From Neorhizobium sp. NCHU2750 (GTDB lineage Bacteria; Pseudomonadota; Alphaproteobacteria; Rhizobiales; Rhizobiaceae), in the NCBI RefSeq assembly GCF_003597675.1, contig NZ_CP030828.1, forward strand, positions 694,001-758,000: 64,000 bases of DNA, read 5' to 3'. How positions within the stretch are numbered: position 1 is the stretch's first letter; each line of letters opens with the position of its first letter. The notes under the pieces were generated by a model. That model had not been told where the DNA came from. It ran no database searches and was given only the letters and a program-made list of their open reading frames with translations. Shown here piece by piece: positions 25,736-36,401 of the stretch. The position numbers and the translations under genes are program-made.

Positions 25736-27571
25736 ATGATGAATGAACAGCGCATAGCCCATACGGGGTCCATTCGGCGCACCTGGATCGCCTTCGGGCT
25801 GGTGTTCGTCTTGTTCTGTGCCGCCGTCTTTTATGTGGCAGGCGTGTATGGGCAGGCGTCCGCGCTGAAGGCTCTGTCTGTTCAAGGCAGGACGGAGGCC
25901 AGTTTGAAGGTTGCGCTTCTCCAGGCCGTTCTCGAAAGGCCGAGAGCGCTGCCGCTCTTGCTGGCGAAGGATCGCGACGTCGAGGATACGCTCGCCGGCA
26001 GCGACGAGGCCAAGAGGATCGCGCTCGATCGCAAGCTTGTCGATCTGGTCGTGCCGACCAAGGCTGCGGTGATCTATGTCGTCAATGCCGATGGCATCGC
26101 GATTGCGGCCAGCAACTGGCAGGAAGAGAAGAGTTTCGTCGGCAACGACTATCGGTTCCGAAGCTATTTTTCGCAGGCGATGAGAGAGGGCGGGGCGGAG
26201 CATTTCGCACTCGGCTCTGTCAGCAATCGGCCGGGTCTCTATATATCGCATCGGGTAGGATCGGCAGAGAATCCGCTTGGCGTTGTCGTCGTCAAGATGG
26301 AATTCGATCAATTGGAAAGCGACTGGCGCGATACGCGGCGTCCGTCCTTCGTCACCGACAACAATCACGTGGTACTTGTTACCAGCATTCCATCCTGGCG
26401 CTTCATGACGGCCGAGCCGCTGCCCCCGCAGCGCATCGACGCCATCCGGCAGAGCCTGCAATTCGGCGATGCGCCGCTTGTGCCGCTGCCGATCGCCCGC
26501 CTGCAATCGCTGGCGCAGGATGCCTCCGTCGTTCGCGTGTTTCTGCCGGGCGGAGGAGCAATTCGTTACCTACAGATCACGGTGCCGGTTTCCACGACCG
26601 ACTGGGATCTGCAATACCTCCTGCCCGTGGACGGTGCGATTGCTGCCGACATGCGCGAGTACCGATTGCTCGGGACGCTGGTATTGCTCGGGGTCTTTTC
26701 TGTCGCCGCAATCTGGATCCGGCGCCGTCACGTGGCTCTTCTCGCGATTGTCCGCGAACAGGTCGCTCGCGAGGAGCTGGAGCGGCGCGTTGAGGAACGG
26801 ACGCGGGATCTCAGTCAGGCGCGCGACCGGCTGCAGGCCGAAATATCCAACCACAAGTCGACTGAGGCAAAGCTGCAGGTGGTGCAGCAGGACCTCGTCC
26901 AAGCGAACCGCCTTGCCATTCTCGGGCAGGTTGCGGCAGGCGTGGCCCACGAGATCAACCAGCCGGTGGCGACGATCCGTGCTTATGCCGACAATTCCAA
27001 GATCTTTCTCGCGCGGCAACAGGTGGAGTTGGTTCAGGAAAACCTCGACTTGATCGCTCGCCTGACCGATCGTATCGGCGCCATTACCGATGATCTCAAG
27101 GCCTTGGCAAGGCGGGGGCGCACAGCAGCAGAACCGGTTTCACCGGCCGACGTGCTGGACGGAGCGCTGCTGCTTTTAAAAAGCCGGTTCGCCGCTCCGC
27201 TCGGCATGCTTCAGGTCGAACCCATTGGCGCCGACCTGAAGGTGATGGGCGGCCGTCTGAGGCTCGAGCAGGTTTTCATCAACCTCCTGCAAAACGCGCT
27301 GGAGGCGGTGGAGAGCCGCGAGGGTGGGCTCGTGACTGTGTCGGCCGCGTCTACCGACAACGAAGTGGCGATCACCGTTGCGGATAATGGGCCGGGCATT
27401 GCCGGGACAATCCTCGCTTCCCTGTTCCAGCCGTTCAACTCGACGAAGGAAAAGGGGCTCGGTCTCGGTCTCGTCATCTGCAAGGACATTGTGGCCGACT
27501 ATGGCGGGCGACTGACCGTTGATACAGACGAGCGGGGTACCCGCTTTACCGTGCATTTGAAAAGGGCTTGA
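25736..27571 (+). CDS. dctB: C4-dicarboxylate sensor histidine kinase DctB
   Basis: Membrane sensor of external C4-dicarboxylates. About 611 residues: a short cytoplasmic tail, TM1 (about 16-36), a periplasmic tandem-PAS sensor (about 40-300) with FRSYFSQAMREG and YISHRVGSAENPLGVVVVKMEF, TM2 (about 310-330), a coiled-coil linker (EELERRVEERTRDL), then the kinase core with H405 in AHEINQP, N box NLLQNALEAVE and DNGPGIA/GLGLGL ATP-binding loops. ATG 25736 and the adjacent ATG 25739 are both possible; an upstream TTG frame start is unlikely. It stops 3 bp before dctD. Confidence 0.95.
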   Translation: MMNEQRIAHTGSIRRTWIAFGLVFVLFCAAVFYVAGVYGQASALKALSVQGRTEASLKVALLQAVLERPRALPLLLAKDRDVEDTLAGSDEAKRIALDRKLVDLVVPTKAAVIYVVNADGIAIAASNWQEEKSFVGNDYRFRSYFSQAMREGGAEHFALGSVSNRPGLYISHRVGSAENPLGVVVVKMEFDQLESDWRDTRRPSFVTDNNHVVLVTSIPSWRFMTAEPLPPQRIDAIRQSLQFGDAPLVPLPIARLQSLAQDASVVRVFLPGGGAIRYLQITVPVSTTDWDLQYLLPVDGAIAADMREYRLLGTLVLLGVFSVAAIWIRRRHVALLAIVREQVAREELERRVEERTRDLSQARDRLQAEISNHKSTEAKLQVVQQDLVQANRLAILGQVAAGVAHEINQPVATIRAYADNSKIFLARQQVELVQENLDLIARLTDRIGAITDDLKALARRGRTAAEPVSPADVLDGALLLLKSRFAAPLGMLQVEPIGADLKVMGGRLRLEQVFINLLQNALEAVESREGGLVTVSAASTDNEVAITVADNGPGIAGTILASLFQPFNSTKEKGLGLGLVICKDIVADYGGRLTVDTDERGTRFTVHLKRA

Positions 27572-27574
27572 GCC

Positions 27575-28930
27575 ATGGAAGCGTCCACTCCGGTATTGCT
27601 GATCGACGACGACAGGGATCTGTTGCGCGCGACCGCGCAAACGTTGAGCCTTGCAGGGTTCGACGTCAGATCCTTCTCGTCCGGCAATGAGGCACTGGTT
27701 GATCTGGACGAGAATTTCACCGGCGTCGTCGTTTCCGATATCAGAATGCCCGGCATTGATGGCCTGCAGCTGTTCGAGCGGATTTCCGGATTTGACCCGG
27801 AACTTCCCGTCGTGCTGATGACAGGGCACGGAGATATCCCCATGGCCGTCAAGGCGATACAGGATGGTGTCTACGATTTTCTGGCGAAACCCTTCCCGGC
27901 AGAACGACTGGTGCAATGCGTCCGCCATGCCGCGGAAAAGCGCGGACTTGTGATCGAGAACCGCCGTTTGAAGGCCGCCGGCAACAATGGTGATGATGGG
28001 CTCCCGCTGCTCGGCCAGACGCCGGTCATGGAGCGCCTGCGCCACATGCTGCGGCAGATTGCCGATACGGATGTGGATGTTCTGGTGACGGGCGAGACCG
28101 GCACCGGCAAGGAAGTCGTCGCGAGTGCTCTTCACGCCTGGAGCCGCCGGGCAAAATCCAATTTCGTGGCGCTGAACTGTGGCGCTCTGCCGGAGCAGGT
28201 GATCGAAAGCGAGCTCTTCGGTCATGAGCCCGGCGCCTTTACCGGTGCCCAGAAGAAGCGTATCGGGCGGATCGAGCATTCCAGCGGCGGCACGCTCTTT
28301 CTCGACGAGATTGAGAGCATGCCGCTTTCCACTCAGGTCCAGATGCTGCGCGTTCTCGAGATGCGTGAGGTGACGCCGCTCGGGACGAACGAGGTGCGCC
28401 CGGTCGATCTGCGGGTTGTGGCGGCCTCCAAGGTCGATCTTGGGCATCCCGACCAACGGGCCAGCTTTCGGGAAGACCTCTACTACCGGCTCAATGTCGT
28501 GACATTGACCATCCCTCCGCTCCGCGAGCGTCGGGACGATATACCGCTTCTGTTCAATTATTTCGCCAGAAGAGCTAGCCGACGTTTCGATAGGCCACTG
28601 CCGGGTGTCCCGCGCACAGTGCTGGAGCATTTAAGGGAGCATTATTGGCCGGGTAATGTCCGTGAGCTGTCCCACTATGCGGAACGATTCGTCCTCGGAC
28701 TGGAGCCTAGTCTGCCAACGCCGTCGGCGCAGGCGGGGCTGGGGTTTGAGTGTGGCGCGCTTCCCGAGCGTCTAGAACGCTACGAAGCCGATATAATCCG
28801 CGAAACGCTGACGGAATATGCCGGAGACGTGCAGCAAACGATCGCCGCACTCGGAATTCCGCGCAAGACGTTTTACGACAAGCTTCAACGTCACGGTATC
28901 GTCAGGAGTGACTACGCCGATCGGCGATGA
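27575..28930 (+). CDS. dctD: C4-dicarboxylate response regulator DctD (sigma-54 activator)
   Basis: A 451-residue NtrC-family activator. The receiver domain carries D55 (VVSDIRMPG) as phospho-acceptor. The AAA+ domain has Walker A GETGTGKE (from residue 173) and the sigma-54 contact loop GAFTGA (220-225), followed by a C-terminal Fis-type HTH ([20 protein letters not shown]). Phosphorylated by DctB, it drives the sigma-54 promoter of dctA from the paired palindromes between dctA and dctB. Cotranscribed with dctB (3-bp gap). Confidence 0.95.
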   Translation: MEASTPVLLIDDDRDLLRATAQTLSLAGFDVRSFSSGNEALVDLDENFTGVVVSDIRMPGIDGLQLFERISGFDPELPVVLMTGHGDIPMAVKAIQDGVYDFLAKPFPAERLVQCVRHAAEKRGLVIENRRLKAAGNNGDDGLPLLGQTPVMERLRHMLRQIADTDVDVLVTGETGTGKEVVASALHAWSRRAKSNFVALNCGALPEQVIESELFGHEPGAFTGAQKKRIGRIEHSSGGTLFLDEIESMPLSTQVQMLRVLEMREVTPLGTNEVRPVDLRVVAASKVDLGHPDQRASFREDLYYRLNVVTLTIPPLRERRDDIPLLFNYFARRASRRFDRPLPGVPRTVLEHLREHYWPGNVRELSHYAERFVLGLEPSLPTPSAQAGLGFECGALPERLERYEADIIRETLTEYAGDVQQTIAALGIPRKTFYDKLQRHGIVRSDYADRR

Positions 28931-29102
28931 ATTCTATTTGAAACAATAGCTTAACGTTCAATTTTGGAGCTGCGGCGAGAATTTTTTTGCCGGGTCCCGC
29001 CTAAAATGGCGCGCAAAACACCCTCTCGGAAACGCCTGGTTAAGGTTTTCTTTTTATTAACGGGGTCCGGTGTGATCACGTTGTTTGATGGTTTAGCGTA
29101 GC

Positions 29103-31709
29103 ATGCATTTTCCGCCTTCCCGCAAAGACATTTCTCCAATCGAAAGCGCCAATAGCAGCGACGAGCAGGACTTCGCCGCAGCAAATGATGCCGAGCGGCC
29201 GTTGCCGCTGCCGGTGCCCATTCCGGCGGTCGAACTAGATCCGGCAAAGTTGCCGACATGGCAGCGCGCCTTCATCCTCGCCCCGAATGTGCGTTTCACC
29301 CGCACGCCCGGGCATGGTCCGGCCAAGGCTCTGCCGACCGTTCGCGAACGGATCGCGAGCATGGTTGCGCAGTCTGAAACAAAGCCCGCAGAACGGGCGC
29401 AGACGAAGAAGAATTCCAATGATGCAGGTTCCCAGGTGAATAATCTTCAGCGCCGGCTCGCCCAGGCTTTCGTCCCGGAGAAAGCGCCGGTCCCGGCCCC
29501 AGTCGTCCAGTCGGATGATGTCGCCGCCCGTCGAGCAATCGAGCAGGCCCAGAATCAGCGCATCCCTGCCGTCGCCAAGCCGCCGGCGGCAGAGGCCTCG
29601 GCTCCTGTCATCACGGCACCGATTGCCATCACGGAGCCGATCGTCACGGCAGCCGTCGCGCCTGCTCCAACCCGTCGGATGACATCGGTTCCCGATCACC
29701 TGATCTGGGAAATGATGAGCCTCGGCGCGTCGGAGAATATTGAAGCCGGCATTTCCCGCCGGGCCCTGCCTGCATCGCAGCCGCAGCCGCAGCATGCCGC
29801 TGTGATCGCTCCTGCCGCGGCCCCCGTGAAGCCGAATCCGACGAAACCCGGCGCGTCGGCCCTCGCTCCGACCATTCAGCGCTTCGTGCCGCCGGCGCCG
29901 CTTGTCGAGGACGTAGTCGTCATGCCGGCCCCGGCCCCGGAAGCGCCGCAGATTGATGCACCGTCCGCTATCCATCTTTACCGTCAAGTGTCTGTCCGGC
30001 AGTTCGTTCCGGCGCCGATTGAAGTCGAGCCGCAGACATTTCAGACTGACAGCGTAGCAAGCTATGAAGAGCCGCAGGTCGTGGAACCGGCTCCGGTCTT
30101 CCACGGGATCGATGCTGAGCCCGTCGCTGCACCGGTAGCACGCAAGCCGCGCCTTCAGACCTTCACCGAGGATTATACCTTCCCGGATATCGATCTGTTG
30201 CAGCCGGCAGCACCGCGCGAAGAGCAGACGATGAGCCAGGAGGCGCTGGAGCAGAGCGCCGGTATGCTCGAAAGCATTCTCGAGGACTTTGGCGTCAAAG
30301 GCGAGATCATCGACGTGCGGCCGGGCCCGGTCGTGACGCTTTATGAGTTCGCTCCGGCTCCCGGCGTGAAATCGTCTCGGGTGATGAACCTGTCGGATGA
30401 CATCGCCCGCTCGATGTCAGCCCTTTCGGCCCGTGTCGCGGTCATTCCCGGCCGCAATGTCATCGGCATCGAACTGCCGAATGTCGAGCGCGAAACCGTC
30501 TACCTGCGCGAACTGGTCGAGAGCAATTCCTATATCGGCACCGATTATCGCCTGCCGCTCTGCCTTGGCAAGACGATCGGCGGCGAACCGGTGATCGCCG
30601 AGCTCGCTAAAATGCCGCATCTTCTCGTCGCCGGCACGACCGGTTCCGGCAAGTCGGTTGCGATCAACACGATGATCCTGTCGCTGCTCTACCATCTTCG
30701 TCCGGAAGAGTGCCGGCTGATCATGGTAGACCCGAAGATGCTGGAACTGTCCGTCTATGACGGCATCCCGCATCTTCTGACACCGGTCGTGACCGACCCG
30801 AAAAAGGCCGTACTGGCGCTGAAATGGGCCGTGCGCGAGATGGAAGAGCGCTATCGCAAGATGTCGCGCCTCAATGTCCGCAATATCGACGGCTTCAACG
30901 CCCGCGTTGCCGAGGCACGCAACCGCAACGAGACGATTATGATCAGCGTGCCGGTTGGTTTTGACCGCTCGACCGGCGAGCAGGTCTTCGAGGAGCAGTC
31001 GCTCGATTTGACAGCATTGCCTTATATCGTCGTCATCGTCGACGAAATGGCCGACCTGATGATGGTGGCCGGCAAGGAAATCGAAGGGGCGATCCAGCGT
31101 CTGGCGCAGATGGCGCGTGCGGCCGGCATCCACTTGATCATGGCGACCCAGCGTCCGTCCGTCGATGTCATCACGGGCACGATCAAGGCGAATTTTCCGA
31201 CCCGCATCTCCTTCCAGGTCACGTCCAAGATCGACAGCCGTACGATCCTCGGCGAGCAGGGTGCCGAGCATCTGCTGGGCCAGGGCGACATGCTGCATAT
31301 GAAGGGCGGCGGACGCATCGCCCGTGTCCATGGACCTTTCGTCTCGGATTACGAAGTCGAGAAGGTCGTGGCGCATCTGAAGACGCAGGGCCAGCCATCC
31401 TATCTCGGCAGCGTGACCGAGGACGAGGAAGACGACGGTATCGAGGAGGAAGAGGACGCAGCTGTCTTTGACCAGACCTCGATGGGCGCGGAGGACAATA
31501 GCGACGATCTCTATGAGCGCGCCGTCAAGATCGTCCAGCGGGACAAGAAGTGCTCGACGTCCTACATCCAGCGCCGTCTCTCCATTGGCTACAATCGTGC
31601 CGCCTCGCTGGTCGAACGGATGGAGAAGGAAGGGCTGGTTGGCGCCCCGAACCATGTAGGCAAGCGTGAGATCCTCGGGTCTCAGCCGAATCGCACCGGC
31701 GAGGAGTGA
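29103..31709 (+). CDS. ftsK: FtsK/SpoIIIE-type DNA translocase lacking membrane segments
   Basis: An 868-residue translocase. The N-terminal 380 residues are Pro/Ala-rich and low complexity, with no hydrophobic stretch long enough to cross the membrane, unlike canonical FtsK with four TM helices. The motor starts near 385 (alpha domain [23 protein letters not shown]), with Walker A GTTGSGKS near 511 and Walker [11 protein letters not shown] near 645. An acidic linker (about 775-795) precedes the gamma winged helix (about 800-860, [27 protein letters not shown]) that reads KOPS-like sequences. The coding and domain calls are firm; the soluble form may be a second FtsK paralogue, as in some rhizobia. 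Confidence 0.9.
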   Translation: MHFPPSRKDISPIESANSSDEQDFAAANDAERPLPLPVPIPAVELDPAKLPTWQRAFILAPNVRFTRTPGHGPAKALPTVRERIASMVAQSETKPAERAQTKKNSNDAGSQVNNLQRRLAQAFVPEKAPVPAPVVQSDDVAARRAIEQAQNQRIPAVAKPPAAEASAPVITAPIAITEPIVTAAVAPAPTRRMTSVPDHLIWEMMSLGASENIEAGISRRALPASQPQPQHAAVIAPAAAPVKPNPTKPGASALAPTIQRFVPPAPLVEDVVVMPAPAPEAPQIDAPSAIHLYRQVSVRQFVPAPIEVEPQTFQTDSVASYEEPQVVEPAPVFHGIDAEPVAAPVARKPRLQTFTEDYTFPDIDLLQPAAPREEQTMSQEALEQSAGMLESILEDFGVKGEIIDVRPGPVVTLYEFAPAPGVKSSRVMNLSDDIARSMSALSARVAVIPGRNVIGIELPNVERETVYLRELVESNSYIGTDYRLPLCLGKTIGGEPVIAELAKMPHLLVAGTTGSGKSVAINTMILSLLYHLRPEECRLIMVDPKMLELSVYDGIPHLLTPVVTDPKKAVLALKWAVREMEERYRKMSRLNVRNIDGFNARVAEARNRNETIMISVPVGFDRSTGEQVFEEQSLDLTALPYIVVIVDEMADLMMVAGKEIEGAIQRLAQMARAAGIHLIMATQRPSVDVITGTIKANFPTRISFQVTSKIDSRTILGEQGAEHLLGQGDMLHMKGGGRIARVHGPFVSDYEVEKVVAHLKTQGQPSYLGSVTEDEEDDGIEEEEDAAVFDQTSMGAEDNSDDLYERAVKIVQRDKKCSTSYIQRRLSIGYNRAASLVERMEKEGLVGAPNHVGKREILGSQPNRTGEE

Positions 31710-31724
31710 TCGTGGGAGGGCCGT

Positions 31725-32462
31725 TTAGGCGGCCTTCCATCGCATCAGAGATCGTTCGAGAAGCGACAGAAGATCGAAGACCAGAATGGCCAGGGCGGCC
31801 ACGAGAAGGGCGCCCTGAAGGATGAAGGCAAGATTGTTGGATTGAAGTCCGGCAATAATGACTTCGCCGAGCGTCTTTGCCGCAACCGTTGAGCCGATCG
31901 TGGCCGTGCCGAAGCCGACGACCGCGGATATCTTGATGCCGCCGACGATCATCGGAAGGCTGAGCGGCAATTCCACCTGCCGAAAAGTCTGAAGAGACGT
32001 CATGCCGCTGCCTCTGGCTGCGTCGACAACGTTGCCGGGCACCGTTGTGAGTGCCGTCATCGTATTCTCGAAGATGGGCAAAAGCGCGTAGAGAAACAGT
32101 GCGAACAGCGTCGGTCCGTTGCCAAAGCCCATGGCCGGGACGGCTAGGGCGAGCACGGCGACCGGCGGGAATGTCTGGCCGATATTCACGACAGTGCGCG
32201 CAAGCGGCAGGAACTCCGCACCGAACGGCCGGGTCACGAGGATGGCCAACAGAACCGCGATAACGGTGGCCAGCGCGGTTGAGGCAAACACCATTTCCAC
32301 ATGTTGCAGCGCAAGTGCTGCGAGATCCCCTTGATTGTAAATCGCCGGCGCATTGGCCTGGATCAACGGTTTGAAGGCAAAGGCAAAGCTATCCGGAGAC
32401 GCGAGGAACCCGATGAGCAGCGCCAGAAGAGCGATGCGCGGGATGAAACTCAGAGCCCTCAT
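31725..32462 (-). CDS. yehW: ABC transporter permease, YehW type
   Basis: A 245-residue OpuB/ProW-type permease with about six hydrophobic segments and the cytoplasmic coupling loop DAARGSGMTSLQTFRQVELPLSLP. It corresponds in size and gene order to YehW of the E. coli osmoprotectant-like YehZYXW (OsmF) importer. The ATG at 32462 overlaps the stop of the ATPase gene (ATGA). The longer frame start at 32561 lies inside the ATPase gene and is not used. The substrate class is quaternary amine or glycine-betaine-like, though YehZYXW has low affinity and its natural ligand is unsettled. Confidence 0.88.
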   Translation of the reverse strand: MRALSFIPRIALLALLIGFLASPDSFAFAFKPLIQANAPAIYNQGDLAALALQHVEMVFASTALATVIAVLLAILVTRPFGAEFLPLARTVVNIGQTFPPVAVLALAVPAMGFGNGPTLFALFLYALLPIFENTMTALTTVPGNVVDAARGSGMTSLQTFRQVELPLSLPMIVGGIKISAVVGFGTATIGSTVAAKTLGEVIIAGLQSNNLAFILQGALLVAALAILVFDLLSLLERSLMRWKAA

Positions 32463-33397
32463 TGCGGCCTGACCGCGTTGGCAAGCAGTGTCTGCAGGCG
32501 AACGCGACCGACCGATCGGCCATCCGGAGAGACAACCGGCAGCGCCTCTGCGCCGCTCCACATCAGCGCTGCCATAGCCTCCTGCTGCGTCCTGTCGCTG
32601 GTGATCGGCTCACCTGTGGCGTCACCCATCTCGACGGCGGAGGCGACGGTTGCGAGCGAAAGCAGCCGGAAAGGCCGGTCGAATGTTCCCACGAGCCCTT
32701 CAACAAATGGCGTGGCCGGTGTCGTCAGAAGGTCGATCGGGCGGCCATATTGCAAAAGCCTGCCCTTATCCATGACCGCGATCCTGTCTCCGAGGTGAAA
32801 GGCCTCGTTGATATCATGGGTCACGATGACGATCGTCGTGCCGAAGCGTTTCTGGATGGCGAGAAGCTCGTCCTGTGCCTTGCCCCTTAGGACCGGGTCG
32901 AGAGCCCCGAACGGCTCGTCCATCAACAGGATCTGGGGTTCGGCCGCAAGAGCGCGAGCGACGCCGACGCGCTGCTGTTGCCCGCCTGAAAGCTGATGCG
33001 GATAGCGATTGGCGAAGATGGCGGGATCAAGCTGAAAGAGGTCGAGCAATTCGGCAATCTTGGCATCGATCCGTGATTTTTCCCATTTCAGCAGCCGCGG
33101 CACGGTAGCAATATTGTCGGCTACGCTTCGATGCGGAAACAGGCCGTGTCCCTGGATCGCATAGCCGATCCGGCGCCTCAATTCGTGACCCGGTATCTGC
33201 CGCGTATCCTGTCCGCCTATCAGGATCTCTCCCTCATCCTGGCAGACGAGCCGGTTGATCATGCGCAGCAGCGTCGTTTTTCCCGAGCCGGAGGTGCCGA
33301 CCAAAACGGCAACCGATCCTTCCGGCATCGTCAGGGAAACGTTATCCACGACGGCCTTGCCGCCGTAGCGCTTGGTAATGGAGCGGATATTGATCAT
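32459..33397 (-). CDS. yehX: ABC transporter ATPase, YehX/ProV type
   Basis: A 312-residue ATPase with Walker A GTSGSGKTT (34-42), a Q loop, signature LSGGQQQRVGVARAL and Walker B LLMDEPFGALD. A C-terminal extension of about 70 residues contains one degenerate CBS-like segment (EAMAALMWSGAEALPVVSPDGRSVG), as in ProV/YehX. It overlaps both flanking permease genes by ATGA, so the three are translationally coupled. Membership in the YehZYXW importer is well supported by order and lengths. Confidence 0.9.
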   Translation of the reverse strand: MINIRSITKRYGGKAVVDNVSLTMPEGSVAVLVGTSGSGKTTLLRMINRLVCQDEGEILIGGQDTRQIPGHELRRRIGYAIQGHGLFPHRSVADNIATVPRLLKWEKSRIDAKIAELLDLFQLDPAIFANRYPHQLSGGQQQRVGVARALAAEPQILLMDEPFGALDPVLRGKAQDELLAIQKRFGTTIVIVTHDINEAFHLGDRIAVMDKGRLLQYGRPIDLLTTPATPFVEGLVGTFDRPFRLLSLATVASAVEMGDATGEPITSDRTQQEAMAALMWSGAEALPVVSPDGRSVGRVRLQTLLANAVRPQ

Positions 33398-34560
33398 GCC
33401 GATTGGGCCTCCGTGCCGGGCGCGGTGCTGAAGTCCACCAGCGCATCCAGCACGATGGCGGCGACGAAGGACATGGCGACGGTCGGCAGTGCCCCGAGCA
33501 GGACGAGATCCATTGCCGACTGGCCGAGACCCTGGAAAACGAAGACGCCCATGCCGCCGCCGCCAATCAGGGCGGCAATCGTTGCCATGCCGATATTCTG
33601 GATGAGGACGATGCGGATCGCGGCCAGCAGGCTCGGAAAGGTCAGCGGAAATTCGATTAGCGCGAGGCGCTGCAGATCGGTCATGCCGGCACCGCGCGCG
33701 GCGTCATTGGCCTCGGCAGGTACATTCTCCAGGCCTGCAACGGTATTGGCGACGACTGGCAGGAGCGAATAGAGCACCAGTGCGACAAAGGCGGGAGCGG
33801 TGCCAATGCCCGATACGCCGATCGCGGCAACGCCCGGAACATGCATCGCCACCCAGCCGAGCGGCAGGATCAGCAGGCCGAACAGCGCAATCGACGGGAT
33901 CGTCTGCAGAATGTTGAGCGAGTTGAGGAGGACTGCACGCAACCAGCGAACGTGGTGAGAGATGATGCCGAGCGGCAGACCGATGATGAAAGCCACCAGC
34001 ATGGAACCGAGCGCCAATAGCGCATGCCTCGACATTTCCGCCCAGAAAACATCGGATCTGTTGGCATATTCCTTCATCACGGAAATGTCGGACAGGATGC
34101 CGGATGCGAATATGCCCCCGAGCGCGGCCGTCACGAGAGCAAGTAACCATAATCGCTTGGCGGGAGACAGTCGCAGCTTGGCGAGCACATCGACGGCAGC
34201 GAGAGAAAGGCTGAAGGCCAGAAGCCAGAAACCCGATCCCGGCGATACGCGGGCGTAGGCATTTCCGGCCGGAAGCTGCGCATGGCCGGCCCAGCCGAGA
34301 GCGGCGATGCCGCCGACAAGGCCGAGCGCGGCAACGGCGAGCCGCACCGCCTGAGGCAGTCGTATGACCAGACAGAAGGCGACAATGACCAAGGCTGTCG
34401 CAAGCGCGGGGCCGCCCATTAACGGAAGTGCGTCGATCAGCGGGCGGCCTTGCCCCTGCAGGATACGGTTGGGCTTCACCACGACGAAAGGCAGGGCGAA
34501 GGTCGACACGAGCACGAGTGCTGCCATCAGCACGCCGGTCTTTTCAATGCCTGTCCGCAA
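33394..34560 (-). CDS. yehY: ABC transporter permease with N-terminal extra TM region, YehY type
   Basis: A 388-residue permease with about ten hydrophobic segments. An extra membrane region (residues 1-155) precedes an OpuB-like permease domain with NDAARGAGMTDLQRLALIEFPLTFP. The long form matches E. coli YehY (385 residues) and distinguishes this system from ordinary betaine importers. The start is a TTG at 34560; an alternative GTG or ATG lies 9-11 codons in. It overlaps yehX by ATGA and is 38 bp after the binding-protein gene. Confidence 0.88.
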   Translation of the reverse strand: MRTGIEKTGVLMAALVLVSTFALPFVVVKPNRILQGQGRPLIDALPLMGGPALATALVIVAFCLVIRLPQAVRLAVAALGLVGGIAALGWAGHAQLPAGNAYARVSPGSGFWLLAFSLSLAAVDVLAKLRLSPAKRLWLLALVTAALGGIFASGILSDISVMKEYANRSDVFWAEMSRHALLALGSMLVAFIIGLPLGIISHHVRWLRAVLLNSLNILQTIPSIALFGLLILPLGWVAMHVPGVAAIGVSGIGTAPAFVALVLYSLLPVVANTVAGLENVPAEANDAARGAGMTDLQRLALIEFPLTFPSLLAAIRIVLIQNIGMATIAALIGGGGMGVFVFQGLGQSAMDLVLLGALPTVAMSFVAAIVLDALVDFSTAPGTEAQSA

Positions 34561-34598
34561 GCCGCTGCCCTTTCCGTCTGCAGGGAAACCGGTCTGGT

Positions 34599-35510
34599 CT
34601 ATTTCAGAAAACCGTTCTTCTTCAGGAAGTCCTCGGCCACAGTCTTGGCCGGCTCACCACCCACCTGGACGCGGCCGTTCAAGTCCTGCAGCGTTACGAG
34701 ATCGAGCTTTTCGAAGACCGGTTTCAGAAGTTCGGCGATTTGCGGGTTTTTCTCCAGCGTGGCCTGGCGGATGATCGGCGCCGGCTGATAGACCGGCTGG
34801 ACCTTCTTGTCGTCGTCAAGCACGACAAGTCCGGAAGGTGCGATACCGCCATCGGTTCCGTAGACCATGGCCGCATTGGCACCGTTGGTCTGGTTTGCCG
34901 CAGCGGCGATCGTGGCCGCCGTATCGCCGCCGGAAAGCGTGATCAACTGATCGGGTTTCAGCTTGAAGCCATAGGTCGTCTGGAACGCGGGAAGTGCGGC
35001 AGCCGAATTGACGAATTCTGCCGATGCGGCGAGAACGATCTTGCCGCCACCGGCAATGAACTTGCCGAAGTCCGTCAGCGTCTTCAGCTTATCCTTTTCG
35101 GCGACATTCTGGCGGACGGCGATGCCCCAGGTGTTGTTTGCCGGCGATGGTGTCAACCAGACGATCTTGTTGGCGTCGAAATCGAGTTTCTTGACGGTCT
35201 CGTAGGCCTGTTTCGGATCTTTCCAGGCCGGATCGTCAGCCTTCTGGAAGAAAAACGCGCCGTTGCCCGTATACTCCGGATAGATGTCGATCTCGCCCGC
35301 GGTGATCGCCTTGCGCAGCACCGGCGTCGCGCCGAGCTGAATGCGGTCGGTCGCGTCGATATTGTTGGCCTTCAGCACCGACAGGATGATATTGCCCAGC
35401 ACGCTGCCTTCGGTATCGATCTTCGATGAGACGACGATCTGCGCGGAGGCAGTCGTGGCGGAGAGGGAAAGTGCAATCAGCAGTCCTGCGAATTTGGTGG
35501 TAAGCGACAT
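34599..35510 (-). CDS. osmF: Periplasmic binding protein, YehZ/OsmF type
   Basis: A 303-residue OpuAC/YehZ-family receptor. Signal peptide is about 23 residues (hydrophobic LLIALSLSATTASA, then QIVVSSKIDTEGSVLG). Conserved segments include RIQLGATPVLRKAITAGEIDIYPEYTGNGAFFF and a C-terminal KPVFEKLDLVTLQDLNGRV. It is the first gene of an importer whose other subunits match YehY, YehX and YehW in order and size. In E. coli this system is stress-induced (RpoS). The ligand is probably a quaternary ammonium compound, unproven. Confidence 0.9.
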   Translation of the reverse strand: MSLTTKFAGLLIALSLSATTASAQIVVSSKIDTEGSVLGNIILSVLKANNIDATDRIQLGATPVLRKAITAGEIDIYPEYTGNGAFFFQKADDPAWKDPKQAYETVKKLDFDANKIVWLTPSPANNTWGIAVRQNVAEKDKLKTLTDFGKFIAGGGKIVLAASAEFVNSAAALPAFQTTYGFKLKPDQLITLSGGDTAATIAAAANQTNGANAAMVYGTDGGIAPSGLVVLDDDKKVQPVYQPAPIIRQATLEKNPQIAELLKPVFEKLDLVTLQDLNGRVQVGGEPAKTVAEDFLKKNGFLK

Positions 35511-35854
35511 CGTGATTTCCCTAGACTTGTGCTCAGGCCTTCTGGCCGGGCGGTACGTGGTTATTTCGCCATAAAGCTAGCGCGGGGACCGCGAGTGTCG
35601 AGAACGTTTCGTCTGTGCTTCGCGCTTTCCGAGAAAAAACTTGGCCAAAAAAGTCTGCAGCGAGTGCGATCAACGTGCTGAATTCGCCGCCGAAATTTAA
35701 AGCATGCTGATATTCGCCTCTGTCCACGAGTGCTGTCTGAAACAGGTCTGGGCGAGGCTGGTCGCCTTTCCCGCTTGTTCGAAACCTCAATTGCACCGTT
35801 TTCCGCCCTCCGCTTGGACGTGATGAGCCACATCGAGGTTAAGACGTTTTGGCC
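35511..35854. other. 344-bp intergenic region between rutF and osmF
   Basis: Both flanking genes are on the minus strand, so this holds the end of the rut operon and the promoter of the osmF operon. Base composition is mixed, with A/T-rich runs around 35630-35665. An 87-codon minus frame (35533-35796) has no recognisable feature and looks like chance. I see no convincing hairpin, repeat or RNA gene. Confidence 0.4.
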
Positions 35855-36400
35855 TCACCTCAGTGCGTGATAGCGGCGATTGAGATAGAGCAGGGAATGC
35901 CCGTCCTGATCCTGGCGGATTGCCTCAACCTCGCAGATCAGAATGTCGTGGCTGCCGCCGTCCGACACGCTGCGAATGCGGCAATCGATCGATGCAAGCG
36001 CGCCATCGAGTGCAGGGGCGCCGGTCGAAAGGTTGCTCCACGCGACCGGCGCAAAGCGTTCCTCGACCGGTGTCTTGCCGCCAAAGAGCCGGCTCAGGGG
36101 CTCGTGCTCGGCGGCCAGCACATTGATGCAGACAACGCCATTCTCCCTGACTGCTGCATGGGCTGACGAAGACCTGTTGAGGCATACCAGCATGGTCGGC
36201 GGATTGTCGCTGACACTGCAGACGGCCGTCGCCGCAAATCCCGCCCGCCCTGCCGGGCCATCGGTCGTGACGATATTGACAGCTGCACCGAGCCTGGACA
36301 TTGCCTCTCGGAAATCGGACCTCACATCGGGCAGCTGTATCTCTGCCAGTTCGGTGGTGGCGAGGGAGGGGGAAGCGACTTGCTGGTTCATCTTTGTCAT
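35855..36400 (-). CDS. rutF: Flavin reductase RutF
   Basis: A 181-residue NADH:FMN oxidoreductase of the flavin-reductase-like family; supplies reduced FMN to the RutA monooxygenase. Landmarks: [44 protein letters not shown] and a C-terminal [12 protein letters not shown]. The ATG at 36400 gives [10 protein letters not shown] and is preferred over the longer frame to 36568, which overlaps rutD. It is the last gene of the rut operon, 1 bp after rutD. Confidence 0.9.
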   Translation of the reverse strand: MTKMNQQVASPSLATTELAEIQLPDVRSDFREAMSRLGAAVNIVTTDGPAGRAGFAATAVCSVSDNPPTMLVCLNRSSSAHAAVRENGVVCINVLAAEHEPLSRLFGGKTPVEERFAPVAWSNLSTGAPALDGALASIDCRIRSVSDGGSHDILICEVEAIRQDQDGHSLLYLNRRYHALR

Positions 36401-36401
36401 G

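Noticed and set aside
28931..29102. TTAAC-type elements upstream of ftsK as possible CtrA sites
   Set aside because: TTAA and TTAAC are present but spacing does not match TTAA-N7-TTAAC; A/T-rich stretch gives chance matches.
35533..35796. 87-codon minus frame in the rutF/osmF gap
   Set aside because: No ribosome site, no recognisable domain, composition like random intergenic sequence.
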